Positions 1-9,065 of a stretch of DNA of 35,727 bases are shown here, in pieces. This DNA is from Thamnocephalis sphaerospora (taxonomy: Eukaryota > Zoopagomycota > Zoopagomycetes > Zoopagales > Sigmoideomycetaceae): positions 1 to 35,727 of the forward strand of contig KZ992523.1 in the NCBI GenBank assembly GCA_003614735.1, in the 5' to 3' direction. Below the pieces are notes generated by a model, which was not told the origin of the DNA, did no database searches, and saw nothing but the letters and a program-made list of their open reading frames with translations. A program made the translations under genes and the position numbers. Within the stretch, counting starts at the first letter, position 1; each line of letters begins with the position of its first letter.

Positions 1-516
1 ATGCTCAGTCTGCAGGGCATTGCAAACACACAGCGTGTTGCCGTGCTGCAGCAAAGAGTACAGGGAATATCCAAGCATTTATTAGAACCAAATCAGCGTA
101 TTCACATTGTCGATACAATCGATGTGGTCGACAGTCCCGGCATCGGGTATTGCATAAGGAACACCTTTGTATACGCTGTTCTGCTTACAGATCGTTTAAT
201 TCTGCTCAAGATAAATCATAGTGGCATGGAGCTTGGTATTCACGTAAGTGTTGGTGCCGTCGGGGTTGCTGAATAGCCGGCGCTGACAGATCGTGTTAGA
301 AAACGTATCTATTTACCGATACTTCATTTGCCTTTGCGAAAGCGAAAGGATATGACTATCCATGTGTTCACATTTTACGCAGTGACGACGCTACAGGTAT
401 AAAGCTTATACCGCACTCCAAGGCTTCAGCGATGCTGTGGCGTCGCAATTTAAAGCGTCTGTCAAAAACCATTGCGTTCAAAGATGTAACACATATATCT
501 ACGGCCTGTTTTATGA
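1..516. repeat. Left terminal inverted repeat (about 516 bp)
   Basis: The first 516 bases are the reverse complement of the last 516 bases (35212-35727). The only differences I found by eye are at left positions 371, 424, 425 and 497, so identity is about 99%. Past 516 the copies diverge abruptly, but a weaker, transition-rich match resumes near left 588 against right 35175, so the ancestral repeat was longer and one copy has an indel of about 35 bases. There are no TTAGGG-type telomere units at the end. This could be subtelomeric sequence shared by two chromosome ends, or a dispersed repeat at which an assembler stopped. No transposase or polymerase lies in or next to it. Confidence 0.9.
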
Positions 517-1124
517 TTTTGTAATTCCCTGTTTTTCGTTCGTGGGTCACTTTATCAAATAATATAGTGTACAAATAATATTTTGCCGTTTTGCTGTTGG
601 TACGGCCTAAGCGTACCGAGGATTTGGAAGCACATATGTCGATGCCTGGAGAACAAATTACAGAGTAACCAAAATATTTACAAAGCGGTAGTCAGCGCGG
701 TACACGACTTGGTGGCAAGCATTCAACAAGTCTAACCTCAGGCAGGAAGAATGGCGGGTATACTGATAATAGTGATCAAGGCAGCCTGAGACACAATGTG
801 CAGGAGTCCTGAATGAGCTGCTGTAAGGTGATAAACTGCACCATTGGAATATGGGCCACGCTGGACGACCGGTTCTGGATTATATAGGCGTGATAGCTCG
901 ACCCAATATTTGAGCGAAAGGATGGCGCTGAACAGATGGCTCGCTTATACACTACGTTGCATGATGATGTGCGGTTTATCCACCATCAAGTATACAAGTT
1001 TTATTAGCGCCATTGTGGTGGCGTGCATTGGACACTAGCGCGCCCTCGCTTCACGAATATTCACAAGCAACCATCACCGGTTGATGCAGAGTCTCGCCTC
1101 TTGCCCTTCGCCATGTTTTTGGCC
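517..1124. other. Gene-free stretch next to the left repeat
   Basis: No open reading frame here resembles a known family and no convincing splice-linked exons could be joined. Positions 588-640 still resemble the inner part of the right terminal repeat, mostly through transitions. The remainder is the 3' flank of the minus-strand J-protein gene. No tRNA-like cloverleaf or B-box was seen. Confidence 0.5.
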
Positions 1125-1867
1125 TTACAAGGCTGCCTTGCTAAAGCAAGCTCGCGCGCCGCGCACAAGTGGGTGAGAGGACCACATGTTCATAGCACTC
1201 TTGGTTACAAGCGGCACAGCCACCGCTTCGATAAGACCCCATCGCTGCGTCCTGCCCAGCTGATTGAATATACTGCTAATGGAGCGGTCGCCGTTGATCG
1301 CTAGCGATGTCAGGTTCTGCCGATCAGTTTCCACGTGGACGCCATGACGCCCAGGGGAAACGCCTAGCATGGCGCCTATGGTGGCGCCCTAGTATGACAA
1401 TGAGTTAGTGGCAAGAATGTATGGCTAGTCGTCACCGTTGAACATACCGCAAGAGCGCCCGAGGTATAGGCAGTGATATAGCCGACCGCTGCACCCGAGA
1501 TGCAGCAAACCACCCTCCAAATGACTCGAGCGCGGTTTGCTCCAGGTAGTGCTATCGAGGTGTGCCACACTTCCTCTAGAGCATCCACGAACGTCGCATT
1601 GGCGTTTGCGTGCGTAGCCTGCTCATCCGCCAGCTTGTGGGCGTCTTGGAGCGCATTGTCGTATGCAGCACGTCGTTCTTCGTCACTCAGAACGTGGTAG
1701 GCGTCAGAGAGCCGCTGATAACGCTGCTCGCTTTCCTCGCGCCCTGCCGCCTGGTGCGGGTTGTCTGGATGAAATGGAAGCACCAGCTGCATGTAGGCGT
1801 AGAGTATTTCGTTATCGGTGGCCGACTTTGCGACGCCAAGTGTCTCGTAGTAGTTGAGCGTGTTCAT
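1125..1867 (-). CDS. J-domain (DnaJ-like) protein with C-terminal glycine-rich membrane segment
   Basis: Two exons, 1867-1448 and 1388-1125, joined by a GTATGT...TAG intron, give 227 residues. Residues 1-70 form a J domain with the HPD tripeptide (in FHPDN) that stimulates Hsp70 ATPase. After a hydrophilic linker comes a glycine-rich hydrophobic stretch (SGAAVGYITAYTSGALAGAT) that crosses the splice junction, then a helix (SISSIFNQL). From memory this matches a conserved group of fungal and plant J-proteins with a glycine-zipper-like membrane segment and a VFxxLxxxQKxxIL tail; no function is firmly assigned to the group. I chose the ATG at 1867 because the J domain begins at once. A GTAAGT...CAG pair upstream would make a 5' UTR intron. 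It is divergent from SPC24. Confidence 0.75.
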
Positions 1868-2280
1868 GATGTACAGGTTCTTGCAGGTTCTGATTAGACT
1901 TGCAAACGGACAGCAGGCGCCAGAGCTACAAGCATTTATACTTACCGGCCAGGTCTTGGCACTTGTCCTTGCGTCACTGCATTGACACCGATCCATGCTC
2001 CGCCACAACTAATGCGTGGTCAGCACACCTTGTCTCATGAGCGACCGTGCGAGTACTACGACGTCCGCGTGACCGCACAGCAGCCGCACTCCGGCTCCGT
2101 TGGTCTAGCTGTGGTATGTGCCAGACAAGCCGCGCTACCTGCCATGTTGGCGGCAGATGGTGCTGCCTTTTCTCGCAGTAGCAGCACGCCAGAATTGGTG
2201 TTTTGAGACTGTGATGAGCCGGCGATTTGCCGCGCGTGCAATGTTTACGTGTTGTTGTTCGCTTTTTATCGTCCTCCACA
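1868..2280. promoter_or_regulatory. Divergent intergenic region, J-protein / SPC24
   Basis: 413 bp separate the start codons of the two divergent genes, so promoters for both must lie here or overlap their first exons. I see no TATA box at a sensible place and no other gene. A likely 5' UTR intron of the J-protein gene (GTAAGT donor about 75 bp before its ATG, CAG acceptor about 22 bp before it) falls inside. Confidence 0.4.
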
Positions 2281-3175
2281 ATGTCGCATCCGACGCTGAA
2301 CGAGCCGCGCGAGCTCATCGACAGTCTGGTGGCCACTTACCAGCCTGGCGCTGACCTTGCCGTGGTCAATGGCATTGTAGACCGGCTTCGCACCACCGAG
2401 CAGATTCGCGCTCGGCAGCGCAGCGACATGCACAAAGAGCTGAAGGGTACGCGCCAGCAGCGCCAGCGTTAGCGGCAACACTGTTCATCGCAGGCTGATG
2501 CTTTCGTTGGTGTGGTCTTCCACAGCTTTGTCGCGTCAGTTGGAAATTGCCAAGGGTGGTGCACAACGGCCCAAGGATGCGCTTAGCGAGCAGGAGCATG
2601 CAGACCTTATGGTACGCCTGGACCGCGAAAAGTTTGCGCTGGCCAAGACGATTCAGGAGCAGGAGCAGGAGACAAGATATCCTTGCTATACCGCTTAGAG
2701 CGACGCGTGTATGCTGCCTACGTCTGCTTATGTCCTTGACGCCGTCTCCTTTCTAGCACTTTGTTGGAATCGCAGCTGCGACAGCTGAAAGAAGAGCTAG
2801 TCGGCATTGACGAGCACGCTGTAGACACCGAGGTCACGCCAGACAGCACAGCGTACGTGCTATCGCGTTGTCTGCTCCTCTCTGTGTAGCTAACGCAGAC
2901 ATCACCAGGCTGGTACTCAAAATCTACCGTGCACTGGGCGTGGAGCCAATCTTGGATGCCTCGGGCAACTTTAGTCGCGTCAAGATCCGTATCCTTTGCC
3001 AGATGGCGACCATGTCTATTGCAGCGGTGCGCAACGTATGATAACGCCATAACTCGCTATGCTGCTCCCACTTTCTCCCGTAGATTCACCAAACAACGAC
3101 GTGCACACGTATGCTCTCGATGACAAGTATTCGCACTTCTTCTACGCCAATCTTTTTTGGGACATGTGCACCTAA
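2281..3175 (+). CDS. SPC24: Spc24, kinetochore Ndc80-complex subunit
   Basis: Five exons (2281-2446, 2526-2676, 2757-2852, 2909-2988, 3084-3175) encode 194 residues, the usual Spc24 size. The N-terminal two thirds is predicted coiled coil (ALSRQLEIAK through SQLRQLKEEL). The C-terminal part is the Spc24 globular domain: LKIYRALGVEPILDASGNF, then PNNDVHTYALDDKYSHFF and a final ANLFWDMCT. Spc24 pairs with Spc25 to anchor the Ndc80 complex to the centromeric side of the kinetochore. The gene is unusual for its introns. Intron 2 starts ATATCCTT, has a GTCCTTGAC branch site and ends AG or AC. Intron 4 starts GTATCCTTT. Both starts are U12-type. The other two introns are ordinary. Stop is 106 bp from the convergent myotubularin stop. 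Confidence 0.88.
2677..2756 (+). other. U12-type AT-AG/AT-AC intron of SPC24
   Basis: The exon ends GAGACAAG and the intron opens ATATCCTT, the classic U12 AT-AC 5' splice site. About 17 nt before the CTAG acceptor lies GTCCTTGAC, matching the U12 branch consensus TTCCTTRAY at eight of nine positions. Splicing at the AG (2756) gives ...ETSTLLESQL; splicing at the AC three bases on (2759) gives ...ETSLLESQL. Both keep frame. No GT donor here avoids the in-frame TAG at 2696-2698 and restores the Spc24 frame. Confidence 0.8.
2989..3083 (+). other. SPC24 intron 4 with perfect U12-type 5' splice site
   Basis: The donor is GTATCCTTT, nine of nine to the U12 GT-AG consensus, and the frame requires it (phase 1, AAG ATC C|AT TCA). 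The acceptor is CCCGTAG. I do not see a TTCCTTRAC branch site near the acceptor; ATAAC elements lie about 30 nt upstream, which look more U2-like. The class is therefore less certain than for intron 2. Confidence 0.5.
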
Positions 3176-3281
3176 GCGCACAGCGGGCCTCTACGCAGCG
3201 CGGCCCACCTGCAAAAGTCTACTGTATAGCCTGCGCTCTGTCTTCACAATACACCGATGCTTATGTACATTGTTGGCTGTG

Positions 3282-6200
3282 CTATAACATGACGTAGCCA
3301 CTGACCGAGCTGGTGTCGCGCAGCTCGTCGTCCGGAACCGGAGATGACTGGAGAGGGCTGCCGCAGCTGGCTTTTTGTCGATAGGACGGTGGTGTTTTTG
3401 ACGTATGGCATGCATCTTGGGCATCGCCATGGCTTTGTGCACGACATGCGTCGTCGGAATCTGCTGCTGTCGTGGGCTTTTTACCGCTGCACGCTGTACC
3501 GGCTTTTGTAATAAACACGTCCTCGTCCCACTCTACCTTGCCACCCGGCGGAAGCCGATCGGGCGCAAACACATCCTCTTCCCATGGTACGGACGTGCTG
3601 GAGGCGCGACGCCAGATGAGCTGCACATCCTGCTGTAGTGGCTTGCTGTGCGCGCGAAAATGTCGCGACGCTCTCTCGCCGCCTATCTCGGCCCGTCGGT
3701 AAACATCATCGTTGACGTCGATCCAGCTTGAAGCAAGATTGAACATGCTTGGCGGTACTGCGTCCTCTTTGGTGTCTGCCGCTGCACTGCACGCGCTATG
3801 GATTCGCGGTGGCTCATCGCTTTCATCGGTGCCGGTGTAGCTGTAATCGTCCGAGACCACACTTTGCGCCGAGTCCTGGCTACTCCAGGTGGACGGCGTC
3901 CAGCCGCATTGCGAGCGCCACGTATCCAGTGCCCTGACGAGTGCTCGACGCCGCCGCCGCTTCATAAACATCCACACCTGGTGGAACTGAGCGCTGCCGT
4001 CTTGTAGTGCTGGATTAGCAATGGCAGGTGTCTCGCTGGCCGGTGAGTCTGACAATAGCGCGTTCAAAAGAGGCATATATGCTGCCGATGGAAAATAGTA
4101 CTCTATCCAGAGCGAGGCACCGTGCGTGCTAAAGTTGGGGCGAATCACCGCATCCTTCCAGCTGGCGGAGACCATAATAGCGCACAAGTGGTTAGCGACG
4201 AGCATGTGTACCGCGCCACGATCAAGCACATACCTTTCTCCACTTCGCCGCCTCCGGTAGGTAGGGTTAAGGAACCAGCCACGACGCGCATACACCCAGC
4301 CCCAGACACTGCGTGTTTTAGTCCGCAAACGTAGTCTCTCGCGCTGGGCCTCCGAGTCGCACATAAAGTCGGAAAATGGTCCGTAGCCGGCCGCAACCTT
4401 GGCCAGACACCAGAGCAGCGATTCCTTGTATTCAAATTCGGTTGGATGCTGAAGCATAAGCTGACGTAAACTAGTGAGGAAAAGCAAAAACACAGGCGAT
4501 GGCACCGTCTGCGGTGCGTTGGCATAGCGTGCTGAAAAGGCATGCTGAGATCGAGCATGGAACGGATGACCAAAGTGCAGCCAGTCCTTTTCCAGCAGGA
4601 CACGCAGACCCTGTACCGCTGCCGTTAGCCAGCGCTCGCACATTATCTTCAGCTAGTCATCCTACCTTTACAGTGCGGAAGAACGGATCCAACATGATTT
4701 GCGCCAGAGATACGAGCTGTGTAGTGCGATCCCAGCCATCGGTACAGTGCTGCCCCAAATTGCACATCACATGAGCATCCATTCAACGCCTGCTATACTT
4801 TACGTGGCAGCACATACCACAAGCACACATGCGTCATTATTGACGATCTTGGACACGACACTTTCACTGCCACCGGCTGCCTCCAGCAGATCTGTCACAT
4901 GCTGCAGCCAGGCCACTGCATCCGTCGTGTGACACCAGTCGCGCGCCACAGAAAGCGTGGTTGCAGCACGCATCAGCGCAGAATGCACCGAAGCAACAGC
5001 GTGTACGTTGGCCAGTGACAAAAAGTCGATGGTGGTACCGGACGGATAATTGTCTAAGGGCGCAATGCATGTCGTGTGAGCCATCGCTATTTCCGTTCAC
5101 GCTCCTCTACAACCGCCCGCTCATGCGCACCTGTCTTTTCGTAGCCGCCGCCGGCATAGCCGTTGGACAGCGCAGCAGCATAGCTACGTGCATCGAGAAT
5201 GCAAAAGGGCACCTTGCTGCCCGACTCTTTCTGTGCAAACCGCATACACTCGTCTACCACCCATTCGTCCTCGGGACCGCGCGCGCCCAAGAAGCCCACG
5301 AGTGGCTGGGCAGCACGTAAGATAACGTGGTGTCCGCGTGGATTCTTCCAAGTTAAAACCGGAAAGCGAGCTCGCGTGCGATACGCTGCCAGCTTAGTGT
5401 AGAAGGTGTCACTTCGAGGTGCTTGCAGCGATCGCGTGGGCAGAATCACCAATGGTGGATAGGTTGGCGACAGTGCACTTTGTGTGTTGGCACTATCCAC
5501 TTTCCTACGAATGCAGCATTTTGTAAGCCACTCATTGCCATCACTCTATGCGCGCGCATACATTACGCACCAGCAGGTATCCGGTACATCCAGGCCCATC
5601 CGCCGATATTCGCTGTGAATGTTGTAGCCGCCCGGCCAGCCAAGAGCTTGTTTTGCCTTGTCATCATTCGCTGCAGCATCATCTAGCGCAGTTGGCTCCA
5701 CTTCAGGCATGCGCGTGTCGTCCAGCGGACTGTCATCTGACCAAATGTCAAATAACTCTGAGCATGCATCCAGCGGCAAGCCAGCATCGCCATCGTTCAA
5801 CGTTGCCTGGCCGCAGTAGAAAGCAAAGGTGCCGGATGTGCCCTCGACTGGATCCACACAGCGCAGCAGTGTCGAGCAAAAGGTGCGACAGCATTCGCCC
5901 ATACGGACAGTGTTGCCGGTGGCCGATACGTAGCCTTGGAACTGAACGACGTACTGGCGCGCGTCAAAACGCAGTGCAATCACGCAGTGGTCGGCGGTGA
6001 CTTCAACACGTGCTACCGCGGTATAGGGGATATGCACCGCAGGTAGTGACGATCCATGGCGGAAAAAAAGCCGATAGTTGGTCAGGAGGCAGACAATATT
6101 AGACACGGCTGCAGGCTCTTCATCGTCAAACTGGCAGTATATCGTCGTCGTCGTCAGGCGTTGCGTAGGCCTAGCGGGTCTGCGCATACACACGGGCCGC

Positions 6201-6477
6201 TTACCTGCAGGTCGTCAATTTCATGCGGTGAGGATGTGCCGTCGCCATAGCGCTCTGCAACATAGACGCTACCGGGCGGCATCACACAGAGCACCTGTTC
6301 GCCCTGGAGTGGCCGCAATCCGCAGGCAGCCCAGTCAACCGTGGGCAGCGACGGCCCGCGCGACGTAGGCTCGGTCGGGCGCATGATACACTCGGACGCG
6401 AGGCCAAACTGTGCGTGCCGGCGACTGCTGGATGAGCCAGACCGCAGTAGCACACTCGCGCTGCCAATCTCGTCCAT
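3282..6477 (-). CDS. YMR1: Myotubularin-family phosphoinositide 3-phosphatase
   Basis: Six exons (6477-6205, 6130-5571, 5504-5131, 5086-4818, 4749-4666, 4610-3282) give 962 residues. Order: N-terminal PH-GRAM domain ([14 protein letters not shown] near residue 100), then the phosphatase domain with [39 protein letters not shown], and the catalytic P-loop [15 protein letters not shown], which keeps the Cys-X5-Arg signature, so it should be active. The domain continues with [11 protein letters not shown] and [10 protein letters not shown] tail of about 230 residues follows, rich in acidic and Ser/Thr residues. Family enzymes remove the 3-phosphate from PI3P and PI(3,5)P2 on endosomes and vacuole. 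The tail has no FYVE or other domain I recognise. Yeast has one member, Ymr1; the symbol is by homology. All introns are GT-AG. Confidence 0.9.
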
Positions 6478-7260
6478 GCTGCCGCGCGTCTGGGCCGTTA
6501 CAAGTCACGCTGTTGGCGGAATGCACACAATAGCCACGACAACCGTCCCTCGTCCGCCAAGAGCAGGAGGAGGAAAAAGACGAATGACCGGACCGCACGC
6601 ACGTGTACAGCTGTCTACTGAGCGCAGGCAACAGGTCGAGCGAATCCCCCGGACAGGACACCGTGGCGCTAACGAGGTGGGCAAGTGGCAGATGGCTGTT
6701 GCGTATGCGTGGTGGGAGGAAGAACCGTCGCTGAAGCGGTCACGTCCCAGCCGCAAAAGAAATGGGCGCAGCTGCCCAGTGACTGCCGACCTCGCTTATG
6801 CCGCCTGCGTGCACCTTGGCTGGCGGCTGACCGTAAAGCGCAGAGCACGGCGGCCGCGACAACGAAGAAGAAGAAGAAGAAAGAACGCCAAGAAAGGCTG
6901 CTAGTCACACACCGGCGTGCGTTACCAACGAAGGTGTATCAGCGTGGCGTGCTGCGTCTTTCTCACTCTCTGCAGTCGCCCACGGCACTACCGCCCGCTG
7001 CACGACAAGCAGCGCGTTCGCGTCACTTGTTTTGCACCGCAGCAGACACAGCACTCGGCAGGCTCGTTGTGCAAAATGTAAGACACAGTGGGCAAGTAGC
7101 GGGTACACGTAGTCTGGCCAGTGTACGCAGCGCGATGGCTAGGAGAAAGAGCAAAGGGGCAGGCGATGACCATGGCGTGCAGACGCTCAGTTTACATGTC
7201 TTATCAGTCGCGACGCATACAAGGTGCGCTCATGCAAACCGCGTGGCGGTTGTCGCGTTC
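6478..7260. other. Intergenic stretch between myotubularin and proteasome alpha-3 genes
   Basis: 783 bp between two minus-strand genes; it should hold the myotubularin promoter next to 6477. Low-complexity GAA-type purine repeats occur at about 6863-6883. Several open frames cross it on both strands, but none shows a recognisable domain and none can be joined convincingly to another exon. One short minus-strand frame (6988-7173) has a Cys-rich end and is discussed under rejected items. Confidence 0.4.
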
Positions 7261-8296
7261 CTATTCCGTCTCGGCAGGCGCTGCCACCTTGTGCTGCTCA
7301 AGCAGCGCGTCCACCTGACTTGGGGTCAGAATGCGGTAGACGGGCTTGCCGGCTGCATCCAGCTGCAGTGTGGCGAATTCCACTGACATCATCCACAGCG
7401 ATACTCATGAAGGTGAGCCGGCGATCACGGACACCGCCACGCCGGTCCACTTACGCTTTTCGCTGTTGAGCGACGCCGTGTCCATCGTCTTGCTGAGTAC
7501 CTTGACGGTAAGTGCCGTCGCGTCGTGCAGCGTAATGTCCTCCTTGTACTCCTGCTTGAGCATCGACTGCGCCGCAGCGTTGTTGGAGCCAATGCACGTA
7601 GCCTTCCAGCCGCTATAGTTGCCCGACGGATCGCTGTGGTAAAGCTGGAAGCCGTGGTGGCGATCCCAGCCGGCAAACACAAAGCCAACACCAAACGGAC
7701 GCAGACCTACGTGTCCATCACGCTGTCACATCAGCCACCCGGCCAGATGATCGTCTATGCCTCCGTCATCATTGACGCACCGCCAAACTGCGTATACTCT
7801 TGCTTCAGATCGCAGATACGCTGCACCAGCTGCTCGCACGGCATCGGCTCGTTGTAGACATACAGGTAGTTTTGCGCCACTCGCCGCACAAAGTTGACGA
7901 GAATGTTGGCGTCCGACGTGACGCCCGCCACACCGCAGACCATGTTGCTGCCGGCGCATATCCAGTTAGGCACGGCACACATAGCTAGCTGCCCGCCACT
8001 GCCGCTGCGTGTCCACCTACTCGTTGACGGCATAGAGCTTTTCACTCGCGGTGCTCTGCTCCAGCAGCTTGGACACAATCTTCTTCTCGGCCGCGATAAT
8101 AACGCCGTCGGTGGCCAGCACGCCCAGAACTGTGCCAGCATGGGAAATGGCCTCCATGGCATACTCCACCTGGTACAGCCGGCCTGCGGACAACAGCACT
8201 GGCATCAGCGCATGGTGAAGAACAAGGGCGCAGACCAGCGCACCGTTTACCTTCCGGCGAGAATGTCGTGGTCCGCGAGTCGTACCTCCGCGCCAT
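7261..8296 (-). CDS. PRE9: 20S proteasome subunit alpha-3 (PSMA4/Pre9 type)
   Basis: Five exons (8296-8251, 8183-8021, 7947-7781, 7706-7455, 7382-7261) give 249 residues. The N-terminus [16 protein letters not shown] runs into [16 protein letters not shown], the proteasome alpha signature, and [10 protein letters not shown] is diagnostic for the alpha-3 (PSMA4) paralogue. Later blocks [53 protein letters not shown] and [19 protein letters not shown] also fit PSMA4. Alpha subunits form the outer rings that gate the catalytic chamber; the alpha-3 N-terminal tail helps close the gate. The C-terminus is short, without the Lys/Glu-rich tail of many animal PSMA4 proteins. The divergent neighbour is glycyl-tRNA synthetase, and a second core subunit gene (beta-3) is at 19115-20156. 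Confidence 0.95.
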
Positions 8297-9065
8297 CGCT
8301 ACTGTGTCTGTTTGGGTAAGGAATGCGTGCCAGCAAAGCAGGCGCGGACGATCTGGACCGATGAGGGTGCACTAGTCGCACGGAAAGATGGATGGTGAAA
8401 GCGTCGAGGTTGATGCGGTGGTGAAAGAAGGAGCGCGTGGCGAACACGTCAGCATCCATCACACACACACACACACACACACTCGCGTACATAGACGGAC
8501 ACACAGACAGACACTGAGCACAGTGCACTGGATAGACTATCCGTCAAACTATCTGTCAACAGAACCACCACCATCGATGGTCATTTAGACGCAAATGTAC
8601 AGCGTTGAAGCAGACTAGTACAGGGCAGCTCTGGATGATCCAGCAAGTATCTGCTGCTGGGATAGACAGATACAGCCTGTGTAGACCACTATATTACTAC
8701 ATCACAGCTGTGTTTATAGTTGGATCCCTCTACACAAGACAATCAGAAGAGGCGATGGCACAAAATACCGCATACTATGCAAGCAACGTCACTACATCAG
8801 CGCTGCTTTGTTATGGCATCTCCACCAGCCTTGGATCGACCTGTTGCCTAGCATTCGCATCTGCACCATCTCGATCGGCGCTCTGCCCGATCACGTTGGC
8901 ACTCAGTCTGAACAAGCAGTGAGCCCGCTTGTTTATCCGCCATGGCATCAATTACTAGCCAATCAATCAGCTCCGCTCAGTAGCCCTTTTTCTTTTCGCG
9001 CGCCACCGCTGACGTGAGTGTGCTGGCGTCTTCCCCGCTTTCACAAGTGCACCAAAGATAACGCC
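8297..9065. promoter_or_regulatory. Divergent promoter region, proteasome alpha-3 / glycyl-tRNA synthetase
   Basis: 769 bp lie between the two divergent ATGs. It contains a CA dinucleotide repeat (8460-8482) followed by ACAGACAGAC-like sequence. A TATATTA element sits near 8691 but is not well placed for either gene. I see no proteasome-gene PACE-like element (GGTGGCAAA). No additional gene was found. Confidence 0.4.
8460..8482. repeat. CA dinucleotide microsatellite
   Basis: About eleven uninterrupted CA units inside the divergent promoter between the proteasome alpha-3 and glycyl-tRNA synthetase genes. It is a likely length-polymorphic site. Confidence 0.95.

Noticed and set aside
1-276. 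Open frame of 91 codons at both window ends, identical in both repeat copies
   Set aside because: It starts exactly at the window edge, has no recognisable domain, and is only one of several open frames in the repeat on both strands. Presence in both copies follows from the repeat being identical, not from selection.
517-1124. tRNA or other small RNA genes in the intergenic stretches
   Set aside because: I looked for GGTTCGANTCC-type B-boxes and cloverleaf pairing in all gene-free stretches and saw none; a dedicated scan such as tRNAscan-SE could overturn this.
6341-6904. Basic Arg-rich plus-strand frame over the myotubularin start
   Set aside because: It overlaps the first exon of a well-supported gene on the other strand and ends in low-complexity GAA repeat translation.
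6988-7173. Minus-strand frame ending CVCCGAKQVTRTRCLSCSGR, like a zinc ribbon
   Set aside because: The CxxC pairs are suggestive and the ATG context is fair, but the N-terminal part looks random, another frame on the same strand is equally open, and no family match comes to mind. It would need transcript evidence.
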